This document shows positions 10,337 through 23,005 of a DNA stretch of 64,000 bases, in pieces. The stretch is from contig JAUKPH010000027.1 of assembly GCA_030549335.1 (NCBI GenBank), forward strand, positions 1,364,001-1,428,000, read 5' to 3'. The notes beneath the pieces were generated by a model that was given only the letters and a program-made list of their open reading frames with translations, was not told the origin of the DNA and ran no database searches. The position numbers and the translations under genes were made by a program. This DNA is from Pontederia crassipes (Eukaryota; Streptophyta; Magnoliopsida; Commelinales; Pontederiaceae). The stretch's first letter is position 1, and each line of letters begins with the position of its first letter.

Positions 10337-11990
10337 TGATGCATGCAAAATACAACATATTTTAGATTATTATTTTAATTAATTTTTCTGTAATTTGATC
10401 ATGGCATGCATCATTTTTAGTCACTTTTAATCATAATTCCGGATTTATCAATTTTAATTATTAATTCTCTAAATATTTTAATTGTGGATGGATTAACTAA
10501 ATTTTGATAATTATTTTGAAGAAAAAAATCGAGATTTAGATGAATTGTGCCGTATCGGTCGAAATTTCGAAGAATTTAACATTACGGCCGAGATTAGGAT
10601 AAAGGATTATTGTTTTGGCCGAGATTTGGAGGGGGTAATGGCAATGAAATCATCCTTTTGGCCGATATATGAAGGTGTAAAGATAAAATTGTTTGGGCGT
10701 AACGGGATTTAATTTTCTATTTTGGCCGAGATATGAAAGGTAAAGATAAATGATTTTACCTTTTGGGCGTAACAAGATTAAATTCCTTCCTTACGGCCGA
10801 GATTTGGAGGGAGTAAAAGGAAGTTTATCTCTTTTTGGCCGAGATTCAAAGGGAGTAAAGATAAAAGAATTTATCTTTTGAAAGAATTATTGTGTTGGCC
10901 GAGTTTATCTCATAATTTTAAAGTCAACCGTACGATGTTACAACCGAGATCAAATTGAAGGCCGTTCGCCCCCTATAAATATGTGAAGAATCCGTCGTTT
11001 CAATTCGTGCTCTGAAGTTCAGGTTTTCTTCCACGACGAGTCGTGAGTCTGCAGGCTACGACCAAGAAGAGAGAGGTGCGACGGCTGGAAGTTGATTGCG
11101 ACCCTGATCAAGTCCGAAAGGCTGCCCGACTGTCTGCCCGTGATCCGAAGCTTCGACTTTTATCTATTTGGGTGTAATTCTTCCAATTATTATTATTTTA
11201 TTATTATCTCTCCAGAATTTCTAGGATGAACTCCATATTTTTATTTATTTCATGTTAGGAGATTATTATTGAAGGGAAACTATTTAGACCCTATTTTATT
11301 TGTTTTAATCTTTTCTGATCAATTAGTTAATTGTGCTTAATGCTTTTGATTTAATTACTTGGATTTCTGAGTTGAGTAATTACCAATTTGTGGACTATTT
11401 AATTTCAGAATTCATTAATTAAATTAATTGATTTTGTGTGAAATTAATAATTGACATAAATTTGATAACTAGTGTGTGGAGAATCAAGTTTATGTAGTCT
11501 ATTAATCTATACCAGTTTGTGGAGTGATTAATAGTCTAGGATTTTCATATTAATGCATCTTAATTTTAATCTTATCTGACGAATACCAGTTTGTGGGACT
11601 TTAGGTTTGATTAAATTTAAGATAGTTTGATTTACCGGATTAAATAGCAGAATTACCAGTTTGTGGACTCTGTGATGTTAATCTTGTAAACTTGGGAAAA
11701 TTTCTAATCCGTCTTTAAAGATTAAATTTATCTTTTACGATTCAAATATTTATCCTGATCTATTTTCATCCTAAGGCCTAACTTCAACACGATTATCTTC
11801 TCATTATCTTATTTTCTTTATCTTTTAAACTCATTTTCAAAATTCATCTTTTTTTCTCTCTTATTAATTTATAAATTCAGATATTGAATTAATAATATTC
11901 CTCGTGGGTTCGACACTCTTACTCCTATTACTATATTACTTGAACGACTAGTGCACTTGCTAACGATTTTATTTTGCTACATCATCCCAA
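10337..11990 (+). repeat. Athila-2 5' LTR (lacks its last ~11 bases)
   Basis: Aligns with 15235-16890 throughout, including about ten copies of a GGCCGAGATT-type motif (10540-10950) and repeated ACCAGTTTGTGG words (11390-11690). It diverges after CATCATCCCAA. Confidence 0.9.
10972..10981 (+). promoter_or_regulatory. Putative TATA box of Athila-2 5' LTR
   Basis: CCTATAAATA lies in the middle of the LTR. The same box is at about 15869-15878 in the 3' LTR. Position and sequence fit an LTR promoter; activity is inferred. Confidence 0.6.
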
Positions 11991-13167
11991 CCTTTTTCGA
12001 TTATGTGCAGATCAAGTAGTTCGAAGATATGTTCACGAAGATGATATTGATAATATCCTAAGTCATTGCCACGATGGACAAGCTGGATGTCACTTTGGAC
12101 CCAATCGAACAACGGCTAAGGTACTTGAATGTGGACTATATTGGCCAAACATTTACAGAGATGCAAGAAACTACTGTAAGTATTGTGACAAATGCCAAAG
12201 GACAGGTAATATTTCTCGTCGAGATGAAATGCCTCTCACAAATATTTTACAGTGTGATATTTTTGATATTTGGAGCATTGACTTTATGGGACCATTCCCT
12301 AAATCCTTTAACAACCAATACATCTTAGTGGCGGTTGATTATGTTTCCAAATGGGTAGAAGCTGTAGCCACACCAACAAATGAGGCCAAGGTAGTTGCCA
12401 ACTTTCTAAGAAAAAATATTTTTACTCGATTTGGAACACCTAGGACTATCATAAGTGACAATGGAACACATTTCTGTAATAAAATAATGTCAACTCTTCT
12501 TAATCGATTTGGAGTCAAACACTTTCTCAGTACCCCATATCATGCCCAATCTTGTGGACAAGTGGAAATTTCAAATAGAGAAATTAAAAGAATTCTAGAG
12601 AAAACTATGAACTCATCTAGGAAAGATTGGTCCTTGAAACTAGATGATGCACTTTGGACATATAAAACCGCTTTTAAGACACCTATAGGTACCTCTCCTT
12701 ATAGATTAGTTTTTGGAAAATCATGTCACCTTCCTGTGGAATTAGAACATAAAGCTTATTGGGCAACGAAATTTTTAAATCTGGATCTAAAATCATCACA
12801 ATAAGAAAGATTATTACAATTAAATGAGCTTGATGAATTTAGATATCATGCATATGAGAATAGCAAACTATATAAAGAACGTACTAAAAAATTACATGAC
12901 CTGCATATTAAACATAAAGAATTTTTACCTGGTCAACGAGTGCTTCTTTACAATAGTAAACTCAAATTATTTCCTGGGAAACTCAAATCAAGATGGACTG
13001 GCCCTTATATCATAATCAATTGTTCACCTTATGGAACATTTGAAATTGAATCATTGGATCATAAACAAAAATTTAAAGTTAATGGACATAGACTTAAACT
13101 CTATCATGATAACACATATTATCAAAATTTATCTATGATTAATCTGTTTACCATCTAAATCTCGAAT
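11991..13167 (+). pseudogene. Athila-2 integrase remnant
   Basis: An open frame from the LTR junction to 12804 continues, after one in-frame TAA, to 13158. It holds the HHCC zinc-binding part ([21 protein letters not shown]) and the integrase core with all three acidic residues in context ([29 protein letters not shown]). The C-terminal gypsy integrase segment follows ([23 protein letters not shown]). It is the best-preserved integrase in the window. It has no start of its own, since gag-protease-RT have been deleted, so any product would need fusion to LTR-derived sequence. Confidence 0.88.
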
Positions 13168-13439
13168 TGACAAAGTCAAGCTGACGACTATAAATCAGAA
13201 CTATTTTTATCCTTTCTTTAGATTAGTCTTTCATTAGTTTGTTGATTAATATCTTTAGTTGTGGTAATAGTTTTTATTTTGTTGAGTCATCTGCGGAAGG
13301 AGAGACCACATGACAAGGCGAAATAGACGAATCACCTTGAAAATCGGCCAAGCTCTTACGACATGACCCTTCACTGCGCGCATCACGTGGGAAAGGTAAG
13401 TTTACGCCTAAAGTTTCCTTTAAATTCTTTACCCCTTCC

Positions 13440-13990
13440 ACATCCTTGCAGATCAAGCCCCACACACTTACGGCCGAAGTTCCAAAGCTCTTCGTTACGG
13501 CCGAGCCCTATTCCTTATGGCCGAACTTCCACCGGAGCTAACTTCTTACGCCCGGACGAGCGCCGAACACCAGCAATACCGCCCTTCCTTCTTTTCGGCC
13601 GAAGTGACTACGCCTTTTATTCTTTACGGCCGAAGTTACACCGCCCCTCTCACCATTACGCCCTGTGCGTTACGGCCAAGCTTCCACGCCGACTTCATTT
13701 TACGGCCGAAGTTCTTCATCAACTATGGCCAAGGTTCTTCATAAACCAGCTCTTACGGCCGAGATTGCACGGCTGAGATCTTCATCAACAAAATTTTGCG
13801 GCCAAGCTTTTACGACCGAAACTCTCGATTATCGGCTGAGATCCATCAATTATCGGCCGAGATCTCCTCTCACCGACACCATTTGTGGCCATGAAGTTCA
13901 TACCACTGACACCACAAGAATCTCGGCCGAGTCTCTTCAGCTTTTGCGGCCGACACCTTCATCGATATATATATTGAGGCCGAGCATCTC
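13440..13990 (+). repeat. Degenerate 'TACGGCCGAAGTT' repeat array in Athila-2
   Basis: About eighteen variants of ACGGCCGAAG/GGCCGAGATC recur every 20-40 bases. The same core is repeated in both LTRs of this element. The array keeps overlapping frames open (13363-13776 and 13665-14048); these are judged repeat artefacts. Confidence 0.75.
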
Positions 13991-15234
13991 TCCACTGACA
14001 ATAAATCCGGTTGTATCTTTTCCCTTTTCTTTATTTTCATTTCTTTAGCTTTTCCATATTATCTTTACTCTTTCCCTTGTTGGCCTAACACTGAGGATAG
14101 TGTCTGGTTCAAGCTTGGGGGAGTTTGCATTTCATGCATTGCATGTTTCTTTTTTTTTATTTGCTTATGTTTGCATCTATTTGTAAAAAAAAATTCAAAA
14201 AAATTGAAAAATTTGAAAATTTTCTAAAAAATACCATTGCATGCATTTATTTTTGCTACCATCTAACAAACTCTTGTCTTATTGTTTTAATTATCTTTTA
14301 GTAAAAGTTCAAAGACATGTTGTTAATTGATGAAATTTGAATACTTTTCTTTCTTATCACTTGCTACTTCAGTATCAAACTTATAGACTGCGTGCCCATG
14401 CTAAGTACAATTATGAATGACTAGACGACAAAATCATATTCATGCCTTTTTATTTTAAGTCTTGATAGTAGTAGCCTTCTTATTGACCATATCAAGTACT
14501 TTTTGAGCTTATAAAAATTGAAAGTGAATAAAAAGAAGGGTTAGTTGAACCCCAATAAAAAAATATTTGATGAATAAAGTTATGTGTAGGTACAAAAGTG
14601 TTATCCGGAACCAAGATGTGTTCGGGTAATTAGATCCGTAGGGGTTCATGCCTGTCGACCTAAGGGCAACTGCTCTAGGATCCGTCGATCGAAAGCCTGC
14701 TACATGGACTATCTTGTGGAATATGGAGAAGCACAGGAGTACTGAATCATGGCTAAGTTCGAACTCTTCATTCAGAACCTTGGTTGTTCGGGCAAGTAAA
14801 CTCGAGGGGTGCTTTATCACCTAGTGCCCTAAGGTCATTTGGTCTGGGAGTCATCAGTCTAAAGCTCGCTACATGGACTTCCTTGTGCAATCCTGCTTGA
14901 AGATTAGAACTTTTAAAATGATTGAAAATAAAGTTGAAAAAAGAAAAAGTTTTAAGCTCAATTAGTACTTATGTGTTCAATATTAATGCTATTATTTGAC
15001 AGATAATTTATTTTTCTGCAAGGCTGAATTTGAGATTGTTTAAATTTGTGTAGCATTCAGAACCTCTATGAAGCTAAGTGCATAGAAAGTGGTAAGATAC
15101 TAAGTAGTAGGTATGCAGAAGAATTGTGTAAGAAAATTAGTCAGTTGACAATGTGGCGGCTATGATGGAACTTTCTTGAGCCTTGCCTTGAATTTTTGGT
15201 TGAGGACAAGCAAGACTTTAAGCTTCGGGGAGTT
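13991..15234 (+). other. Athila-2 3' non-coding region and polypurine tract
   Basis: Contains the Athila/Tat-typical phrase ACTGAGGATAGTGTCTGG followed by TTCAAGCTTGGGGGAG near 14090-14125. Two diverged copies of a ~200-bp segment with GCTACATGGACT sit at about 14590-14730 and 14770-14890. The purine tract AGCTTCGGGGAGTT at 15221-15234 precedes the 3' LTR. No credible ORF. Confidence 0.75.
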
Positions 15235-16901
15235 TGATGCATGCAAAATACAACATATTTTAGATTATTATTTTAATTAATTTTTCTGTAATTTGATAAT
15301 GGCATGCATCATTTTTAGTCACTTTTAATCGTAATTCCAGATTTATCAATTTTAATTATTAATTCTCTGAATATTTTAATTGTGGATGGATTAACTAAAT
15401 TTTGATAATTATTTTGCAGGAAAAATCGAGATTTAGATGGATTGTGCCGTATCGGCTGAAATTTCGAAGAATTTAACATTACGGCCGAGATTAGTATAAA
15501 GGATTATTGTTTTGGCCGAGATTTGAAGGGGGTAATGGCAATGAAATCATTCTTTTGGCCGATATATGAAGGTGTAAAGATAAAATTGTTTGGGCGTAAC
15601 GGGATTTAATTTTCTGTTTTGGCCGAGATATGAAAGGTAAAGATAAATGATTTTATCTTTTGGGCGTAACAAGATTAAATTCCTTCCTTACGGCTGAGAT
15701 TTGGAGGGAGTAAAAGGAAGTTAATCTCTTTTTGGCCGAGATTCAAAGGGGGTAAAGATAAAAGAATTTATCTTTTGAAAGAATTATCGTGTTGGCCGAG
15801 TTTATCTCATAATTTTAAAGTCAACCGTACGATGTTACGACCGAGATCAAATTGAAGGCTGTTCGCACCCTATAAATACGTGAAGAATCCGTCGTTTCAA
15901 TTCGTGCTCTGAAGTTCAGGTTTTCTTCCACGACGAGTCGTGAGTCTGCAGGCTACGACCAAGAAGAGAGAGGTGCGACGACTGAAAGTTGATTGCGACC
16001 TTGATCAAGTCCGAAAGGCTGCCCGACTGTCTGCCCATGATCCGAAGCTTCGACTTTTATCTATTTGGGTGTAATTCTTCCAATTATTATTATTTTGTTA
16101 TTATCTCTCCAGAATTTCTAGGATGAACTCCATATTTTTATTTATTTCATGTTAGGAGGTTATTATTGAAGGGAAACTATTTAGACCCTATTTTATTTAT
16201 TTTAATCTTTTTTGATCAATTAGTTAATTGGGCTTAATGCTTTTGATTTAATTACTTGGATTTCTGAGTTGAGTAATTACCAGTTTGTGGACTATTTAAT
16301 TTCAGAATTCATTAATTAAATTAATTGATTTTGTGTGAAATTAATAATTGACATAAATTTGATAACTAGTGTGTGGAGAATCAAGTTTATGTGGTCTATT
16401 AATCTATACCAGTTTGTGGAGTGATTAATAGTCTAGGATTTTTATATAATGCATCTTAATTTTAATCTTATCTGACGAATACCAGTTTGTGGGACTTTAG
16501 GTTTGATTAAATTTAAGATAGTTTGATTTACCGGATTAAATAGCAGAATTACTAGTTTGTGGACTCTGTGATGTTAATCTTGTAAATTAATAACTTGGGA
16601 AAATTTTTAATCCATCTTTAAAGATTAAATTTATCTTTTACGGTTCAAATATTTATCCTGATCTATTTTCATCCTAAGGCCTAACTTCAACACCATTATC
16701 TTCTCATTATCTTATTTTCTTTATCTTTTAAACTCATTTTCAAAATCCATGTTTTTTTCTCTCTTATTAATTTATAAATTCAGATATTAAATTAATAATA
16801 TTCCTCGTGGGTTCGACACTCTTACTCCTATTACTATATTACTTGAACGACTAGTGCACTTGCTAGCGATTTTATTTTGCTACATCATCCCAAACGCATC
16901 A
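15235..16901 (+). repeat. Athila-2 3' LTR (complete)
   Basis: 1667 bp, starts TGATGCATGC and ends CAAACGCATCA, then the AGGAC duplication. Carries the GGCCGAGATT motif array, a TATA box near 15869 and the GTTCGACACTCTTACTCC end block. Confidence 0.92.
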
Positions 16902-16906
16902 AGGAC

Positions 16907-17418
16907 CCTCTTTTGATTCAACCTAGCTAACAACTATATGGTCATATATTGCTTAGTTAGAGGTCAATTGAGCTGTGGGAACAACCATTTTCAGGTTGAA
17001 TCAAAAGTTGGACATTTAATGATAACTTGATCCATTCCATCCTTAATTAATTTAGATGAACCCCAAATCCTAGAAGAACCTTCCTCATTGATAGTTGAAC
17101 CTTTTTAGACTTCATTATAGCATTTATAACTCAGTTTTGATAAATTTCCAAAATCCAAAGATCTGTTATCATTTCACTTTTCATTAAAAATCTGTTTTCA
17201 TTTCTCTTTGAAAATATATTTTTAGCCATTAAAGTAGAACTAATTTAGATTATTTTAGGGTGACTTAGACTTCAAATTCTTGTGGATACGACAACCTGAG
17301 TCTACTACAACTTACCTGTGCACTTGCAGCTAGTGAGTTGGGAGACCAAAATTAAAGAAATTGACCCTTTTACTTAATTTCAGCAAGTTATCACTAGAAA
17401 ACCCAAATATCACTATCA
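16907..17418 (+). repeat. Athila-1 5' LTR remnant, part 2
   Basis: Continues the LTR after Athila-2, matching 26826-27336 from CCTCTTTTGATTCAACC to ATCACTATCA. The end is set by the PBS six bases later. Confidence 0.9.
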
Positions 17419-17424
17419 AGTTTT

Positions 17425-17442
17425 TGACGCCATTGCCGGGGA
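17425..17442 (+). other. Athila-1 primer binding site
   Basis: TGACGCCATTGCCGGGGA is two mismatches from TGGCGCCGTTGCCGGGGA, the Athila/Tat PBS complementary to the 3' end of tRNA-Asp. It follows the LTR end ATCACTATCA. Confidence 0.88.
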
Positions 17443-17578
17443 TTTAAGGTCAATTAGGCTAATTTAGATAGTCTAGATTAGTTTTAGATTAATTTTTAGT
17501 TTATTTGTTAGGCTAATTTTTAGTTTTTGCAAGTTATCATTTTTAACTTTTCACTTTTGTCTAGTTTTCTTTTCTTTC

Positions 17579-18767
17579 TTGAATTTGATACTTCTGAATC
17601 TCTTTATGCAGGACTTGGACCATCAAGAGGAACATTACCAATCAGATCCTGAGCTTGAAAGAAGATTTCTAAGAAGAAGGAGATTGCAAAGGCTTGAGGC
17701 AAGGAGAAGGATATTTGAAGAAGAAAAGGAAGATGCACATAACCTTGAATTTGAAGAAGTTGTAAATCAGAATATGGCAGCTCCTAGAACTCTTAGGGAC
17801 TGTTATTCACCAAGCAATGCAAGGAATCAACCAGGAGGAGGAGCCTTAGCACTTGTGGCAAACTTTGAGGTTAATCCAGCCTTGATTTCTATGATTAGGC
17901 AAAGTCAGTTTTCTGGACTTGGGATTGAAGATCCAGCTTGTCATTTGGACAATTTCAAGGAGATATGTAGCACTGTGAACTTTAATAATATCCCCATGAA
18001 TGCAGTATATATGAGATTGTTTCCCTTCTCACTCAAGGACAAGGCCAAGACATGGTTTAAAGGATTGAATCCTGAAGAGGTAGCCACTTGGGAATCAATT
18101 GTTCAATTGTTCCTTTCAGAATTCTTTCCTCCTTAAAAAACTGATAACTTCAGGATCAAATAATGAGGTTCTATCAGTTGGACCAAGAAAACATTTGTGA
18201 GGCATGGCAAAGGCTTCAAGGGTTGTTAAGGGCATGTCCCCACCATGGATTTGAAAAGTGGCAATTAGTCAACTATTTTCATAAGGGATTGAACTACCCT
18301 AGCAAGGTGGCTTTGGACACTACAGCAGGAGGTATCTTTGCATCCAAGAATATAGATGAGGCCTACCAACTGATAGAGAACATTGCAAAGAACCATCACT
18401 TCCTCACACATGATAGGACCAGGAGGCCACCTATGGACAATTCAGTGAACCAATTGTCAATCCAATTTGAAGAGGTGCTGTACAAGACTTTGGAGAGATT
18501 GAACTTGACTCCCAATGGAAATAGGGCTTCAAATTCTGAAACCAGGTGCTGTGTATGTGGGAATCAAGACCATGTGTCAGAAAATTACAATTTGATTATG
18601 CAACAAGTGGAGCAAACAGTTGATCAAATCAATGCTGTAGGAAATTATGGAATTAAACCTCCTGCTGAATTCTACACTTCAAAAAATAGGAATCATCCAT
18701 ACTTTCTTACAAGGGCAACAACTATCAAGGAGCTCCCATACAAAATCCTAGTTGGCAGCCAAGGCTT
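17579..18767 (+). pseudogene. Athila-1 gag remnant
   Basis: The N-terminal part is Arg/Glu-rich (ERRFLRRRRLQRLEARRR). The Retrotrans_gag core follows: LFPFSLKDKAKTWFKGL near 18020-18070 and ACPHHGFEKWQ near 18230-18270. A stop and frameshift at 18134-18163 split the core (FFPP, stop, then the LDQENICEAW frame). A zinc-knuckle-like CCVCGNQDHVSENYN near 18545-18590 lacks its last Cys (Tyr instead). Another frameshift precedes the protease frame. Order and spacing match Athila gag. Confidence 0.85.
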
Positions 18768-20432
18768 TTGCCCAGAAACCAACAATTTCCATATTCAAAT
18801 CAATCCCAAGGTGTTCAAGTGCAAAGACCTCCTTTTGAGCAACCACCACCAACTCAACCTTCTCAATTTTTAAAAATAGAGGAGATGCTGCAACAAATTC
18901 TGAAGAAGCAAGGCAATCAGGAGGAGGCAATTCTGAAAATGAATTCTAGACTTGATACCATTGAGAACCAAGTTGCTCAACAACCTAGCACCTCAGCTAG
19001 ACCTCCTTTATTCTTTCCTGGACAGCCAGAGATGAATCCAAAGGAGCAAGCAAAGGCCATCCAGCTCAGGAGTGGAAAGATGGTGGAGGAACCAATGAAG
19101 AAAGTGGATGATAATCAAGCCAATTCAGACTCAAGAGTTGCTGAAAAGCCAAGTGAACAGCCAAGTGAGGAAATCAGGAATTCAGGTCCTCAAATTGAAG
19201 CAAATACAAGGGTTTTTGACAAAGTACCCTTCCCTCAAAGGCTAATCAAGGCAAGACAAGACCAGCAATATGGAAAATTTTTGGAAATCCTGAAGAAGCT
19301 ATACATAAATGTTCCTTTTGTTGAAGCCATCCAGGAGATGCCATCATATGCAAAGTTCCTCAAAGAAATTCTAACCAAGAAGAGAAGAGTGTTGGAGCAT
19401 GAGACTATAGCATTGACTGAAGAGGCTTCTGCAATTATCCAAAACAAGTTGCCTCCTAAGCTCAAGGATACAAGAAGCTTCTCAATTCCATGTGAGATAG
19501 GCAATAGGAAAATTCAAAGAGCCATGTGTGACTTGGGAGCTTCTGTGAGTGTCATACCCTTATCATTGTGCAGGAAACTTGAAGTTGGAGATTTGAAGCC
19601 AACAAATATGTCCCTTCAGCTGGCAGACAGATCCATCAAATATCCACATGGGATTATTGAGGACATACCCCTCAAAGTTGGTAAATTCTATATCCCAGTT
19701 GATTTTGTTGTATTAGATATGGATGAAGATGTGAACACCCCTATTCTCCTTGGGAAGCCCTTTCTAGCCATTGTAGGGGCTGTAATTAATGTTAAGGAAG
19801 GGAGATTGACCTTCCAAATTGGAGAGAAGAAGATTGAATTAAATTTGGCACAAGTTATTAGTAGGCCAAGTTTTCTAGAAAATGATTTTGATGATGGACA
19901 ATTGGATCAAGTGGTGGAGCAAGTTTCAGCTATAATTCCTATTGAAGATCCATTGCAAAGATGTCTAATGTTTGACCATTTGAAGAAATTTGAAGATCCA
20001 GAGGCTATGACATACAAATCAGTGCTGAAATCTTCAAAATCAGTAGAAAATCCAGCAATTCAGGGTGAGGTAAAACATGTTATTATTGTTGAATGCCAAG
20101 GCAATCCAGCTCAAGCCAATTTCAAGTTGGAACTCAAGCCTCTTCCTAGGAATCTGAAGTATGAATTCTTGGGGGAGAATTCAACTTTTCCTATTATCAT
20201 TAATGCTAATTTACCCCAGGACCAGGTTGAAGAGTTGCTGAAGAGGTTGAAACTGTATAGAGAGGTGATAGGCTACTCAATTGAAGACATCAAGGGTATT
20301 AATCCCTCCATTTGCATGCATATGATCCCTATGGAGGACAACTACAAGCCCTCCATTGAATGTCAAAGGAGACTCAACCCAACCATGAAGGAAGTGGTAA
20401 AGAAAGAAGTATTGAAGTTGCTGAATGCATGA
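18768..20432 (+). pseudogene. Athila-1 gag C-terminus and protease
   Basis: An open frame of about 554 codons, the longest in the window. It starts with a Gln/Pro-rich linker and a predicted helical stretch (LKIEEMLQQILKKQGN), then KAIQLRSGKMVEEP. The aspartic protease active-site region reads MCDLGASVSVIPLSL near 19525-19570. Athila-type proteases carry DLGA rather than DTGA, so this is normal for the lineage. A conserved LLGKPFLA block lies near 19750. The RT linker begins before the stop at 20430-20432; downstream RT text resumes in the same frame, so the stop is a lesion in a once-continuous polyprotein. Confidence 0.88.
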
Positions 20433-21634
20433 ATCATATACTCCATTTCAGATAGTGAGTGGATTAGTCCAGTGCAGGTTGTGCCAAAGAAGGGAGGAAT
20501 CACAGTGGTGAAGTCAGATTCAGATGAATTGATATCCACAAGGACCATTACAAGTTGGAGGATGTGCATTGACTTCAGGAAGTTAAACAAGGCCACAAGA
20601 AATGACCATTTTCCTTGCCATTCATTGATCAGATGTTGGAGAGGTTGGCTAGGCATTCACATTTTTGTTATCTTGATGGGTACTCAGGTTTCTTGCAAAT
20701 TCCAATTCATCCTCAAGATCAACACAAGACTACATTCACTTGTCCATATGAGACTTTTGCCAATAGGAGAATGCCCTTTGGCTTATGCAATGCTCTTGCC
20801 ACCTTCCAAAGGTGTATGATGTCTATATTTTCAGACTTCATTAAAGAAATTATGGAGGTCTTCATGGATGATTTTTCAGTATATGGAGACTCATTTGATG
20901 CTTGCCTAGAAAGCTTGACCAAGGTGCTACAAAGATGTAGAGAGTCCAACTTGATTCTAAATTGGGAGAAGTGCCATTTTATGGTCCAAGAAGAAGTTGT
21001 CTTAGGACATGTGGTCTCAAGCAAAGGCATTGAAGTGGACAAGGCAAAAATTGAGGTGATTGAAAGGCTACCACCACCCACAAATGTCAAGGCAATTAGG
21101 AGCTTTTTGGGGCATGCAGACTTCTACAGAAGGTTTATTAAAGATTTCTCCATGATAACTAGGCACCTCACCAAGTTGCTGGCCAAGGATGTTGAGTTTT
21201 ATTTTGATGAAGAGTGTATGAAGGCATTCAAGAAGTTGAAGGAAGCCCTCACCTCAGCCCCTATAGTGCAGCCACCTGATTGGACCCTTCCTTTTGAAAT
21301 CACAGTCTTGGGACAGACCAAGGACAGAAGGCACCATGTCATATGTTATGCAAGCAAGACTCTAGGTGAAGCCCAAATCAATTATGCAACTACTGAGAAA
21401 GAACTTCTTGCTATGGTGTATGCATTTGACAAATTCAGGCCCTACTTGGTGGGATCCAAAGTCATTGTATTCACAGACCACCAAGCTGTGAGGCACTTGA
21501 TCAACAAGAAGGAATCTAAGCCAAGGCTAATTAGGTGGATCTTATTGCTTCAAGAATTTGATGTTGAAATCAAAGACAAAAGGGGTAGTGAAAATCTTGT
21601 AGCTGACCACCTATCAAGAATGGAAGGAGTATAA
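20433..21634 (+). pseudogene. Athila-1 reverse transcriptase and RNase H
   Basis: RT begins WISPVQVVPKKGGITVV and reads to KATRNDHF near 20610, where a frameshift moves it to the frame of [21 protein letters not shown]. The polymerase motif is [11 protein letters not shown] near 20860-20885, with both Asp present. RNase H follows ([31 protein letters not shown]). About eleven residues are missing near 21300 between PFEI and TVLGQ, where family members carry the first catalytic Asp (CDAS motif). Stop TAA at 21632-21634 lies where the polyprotein normally continues. Inactive. Confidence 0.88.
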
Positions 21635-23005
21635 GAATCATCTACACTTCCTATCAATGATGCATTTCTTGATGATAGTTTGATGGCTGTGGCAATTAAT
21701 CAAGTTCCCTGGTATGCTGACTTGGTCAATTACCTTGCATGTGGAATTATCCCTCCTGACTACACATATCAACAAAGAAAGAAATTCTTTCATGACTTGA
21801 AAGATTATTATTGGGATGACCCCTTTCTATTCAAAAAATCTCCTGATGGCATATATAAAAGATGTGTACTCCAATCTGAATTTCAATAAATCTTGGAGGC
21901 ATGCCATTCATCCCCTTATGGAGGCCATGAAGCCACACACAAGACTGCTGCCAAAATCCTCCAATCTGGATTTTATTGGCCAAGTTTATTCAAGGATGCA
22001 CATATCTTTGTGAAGGGCTGTGATCAATGCCAAAGAGCTGGTTCCATCTCAAGAAGGAATGAAATGCCACAACAAGGAATTTTAGAAGTGAAAATATTTG
22101 ATGTATGGGGCATTGACTATATGGGGCCTTTCCCTAGTTCATGTGGTTACAAGTTTATTCTTCTAGCTGTGGACTATGTGTCCAAATGGATTGAGGCCAT
22201 TCCCACCATTGTAGTTGATTCTAGGGCAGTAATCAAGTTGTTCAAGGAAGTTATCTTTCTAAGGTTTGGAATTTCTAGAGTGGTCATAAGTGATGGAGGT
22301 AGCCACTTTATTGAATGGTGTTTTGAGAACCTCCTAATTAAGTATGGAGTGAGACACAAAGTTTTCACTTCATATCACCCTCAAACAAATGGCCAAGCAG
22401 AAGTATCAAATAGGGAGGTAAAGGCCATATTGGAGAAAACAGTTTCATTGACAAGAAATGATTGAAGTTTGAAGTTGAATGAAGCTCTTTGGGCATATAG
22501 GACAGCATACAAGACTCCAATTGATACTTCTCCCTACAAGCTTGTTTATGGAAAAACTTACCATTTGCCAATTGAGTTGAAGCATAAGGCATATTGGGCA
22601 GTCAAGGCACTCAATAATGATATGCATGCATGTGGGCAAAAGAGGCTCTTGCAAATTGATGAACTTGATGAAATTAGGCTAAATGCTTACCACAATTCAG
22701 AATTCTACAAGGAAAGGACTAAAAGATGGCATGATGGAAGGATTCTGAAAAGGGATTTCAAGGTTGTAAACCTTGTATTACTCTTCAACTCAAGATTAAA
22801 GATTTTTCCAGGAAAGTTGAAGTCAAGGTGGAGTGGACCATTCAAAATTCACAAAGTATATCCATTTGGTGCTGTGGACCTTCTGAATGACAAGGATGAT
22901 GTATTCAAGGTGAATGGACAGAGGTTGAAGCTTTACAATCCCACAGCCAAGGATTCTGAAAAGGAGAAGTTGATTCTAGTTGATTTGCCACTATCACCTA
23001 GTTGA
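21635..23005 (+). pseudogene. Athila-1 integrase
   Basis: Same frame as the RNase H part, broken by stops at about 21887-21889 and 22463-22465 (the latter where a Trp is expected: RND-stop-SLKLNEALWAY). It contains the HHCC zinc region ([23 protein letters not shown]), the DDE core ([30 protein letters not shown], all three acids present) and the C-terminal segment [20 protein letters not shown]. It ends with the stop near 23003. No chromodomain is seen, as expected for Athila. Confidence 0.88.

Larger units (their letters stand above)
10337..16901 (+). mobile_element. Athila-2: internally deleted Athila-type gypsy element inside the Athila-1 LTR
   Basis: Starts TGATGC and ends GCATCA, with a perfect 5-bp duplication AGGAC (10332-10336 and 16902-16906). 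LTRs at 10337-11990 and 15235-16901 differ by only a few percent or less. The 5' LTR ends abruptly about 11 bases early and runs straight into integrase coding text, so the PBS, gag, protease and RT are gone. What remains is integrase, a long 3' non-coding region and the PPT. Confidence 0.92.

Noticed and set aside
13363-14048. Three overlapping plus-strand ORFs after the Athila-2 integrase
   Set aside because: Generated by the GGCCGA repeat array; no env-like features such as a signal peptide or membrane segment.
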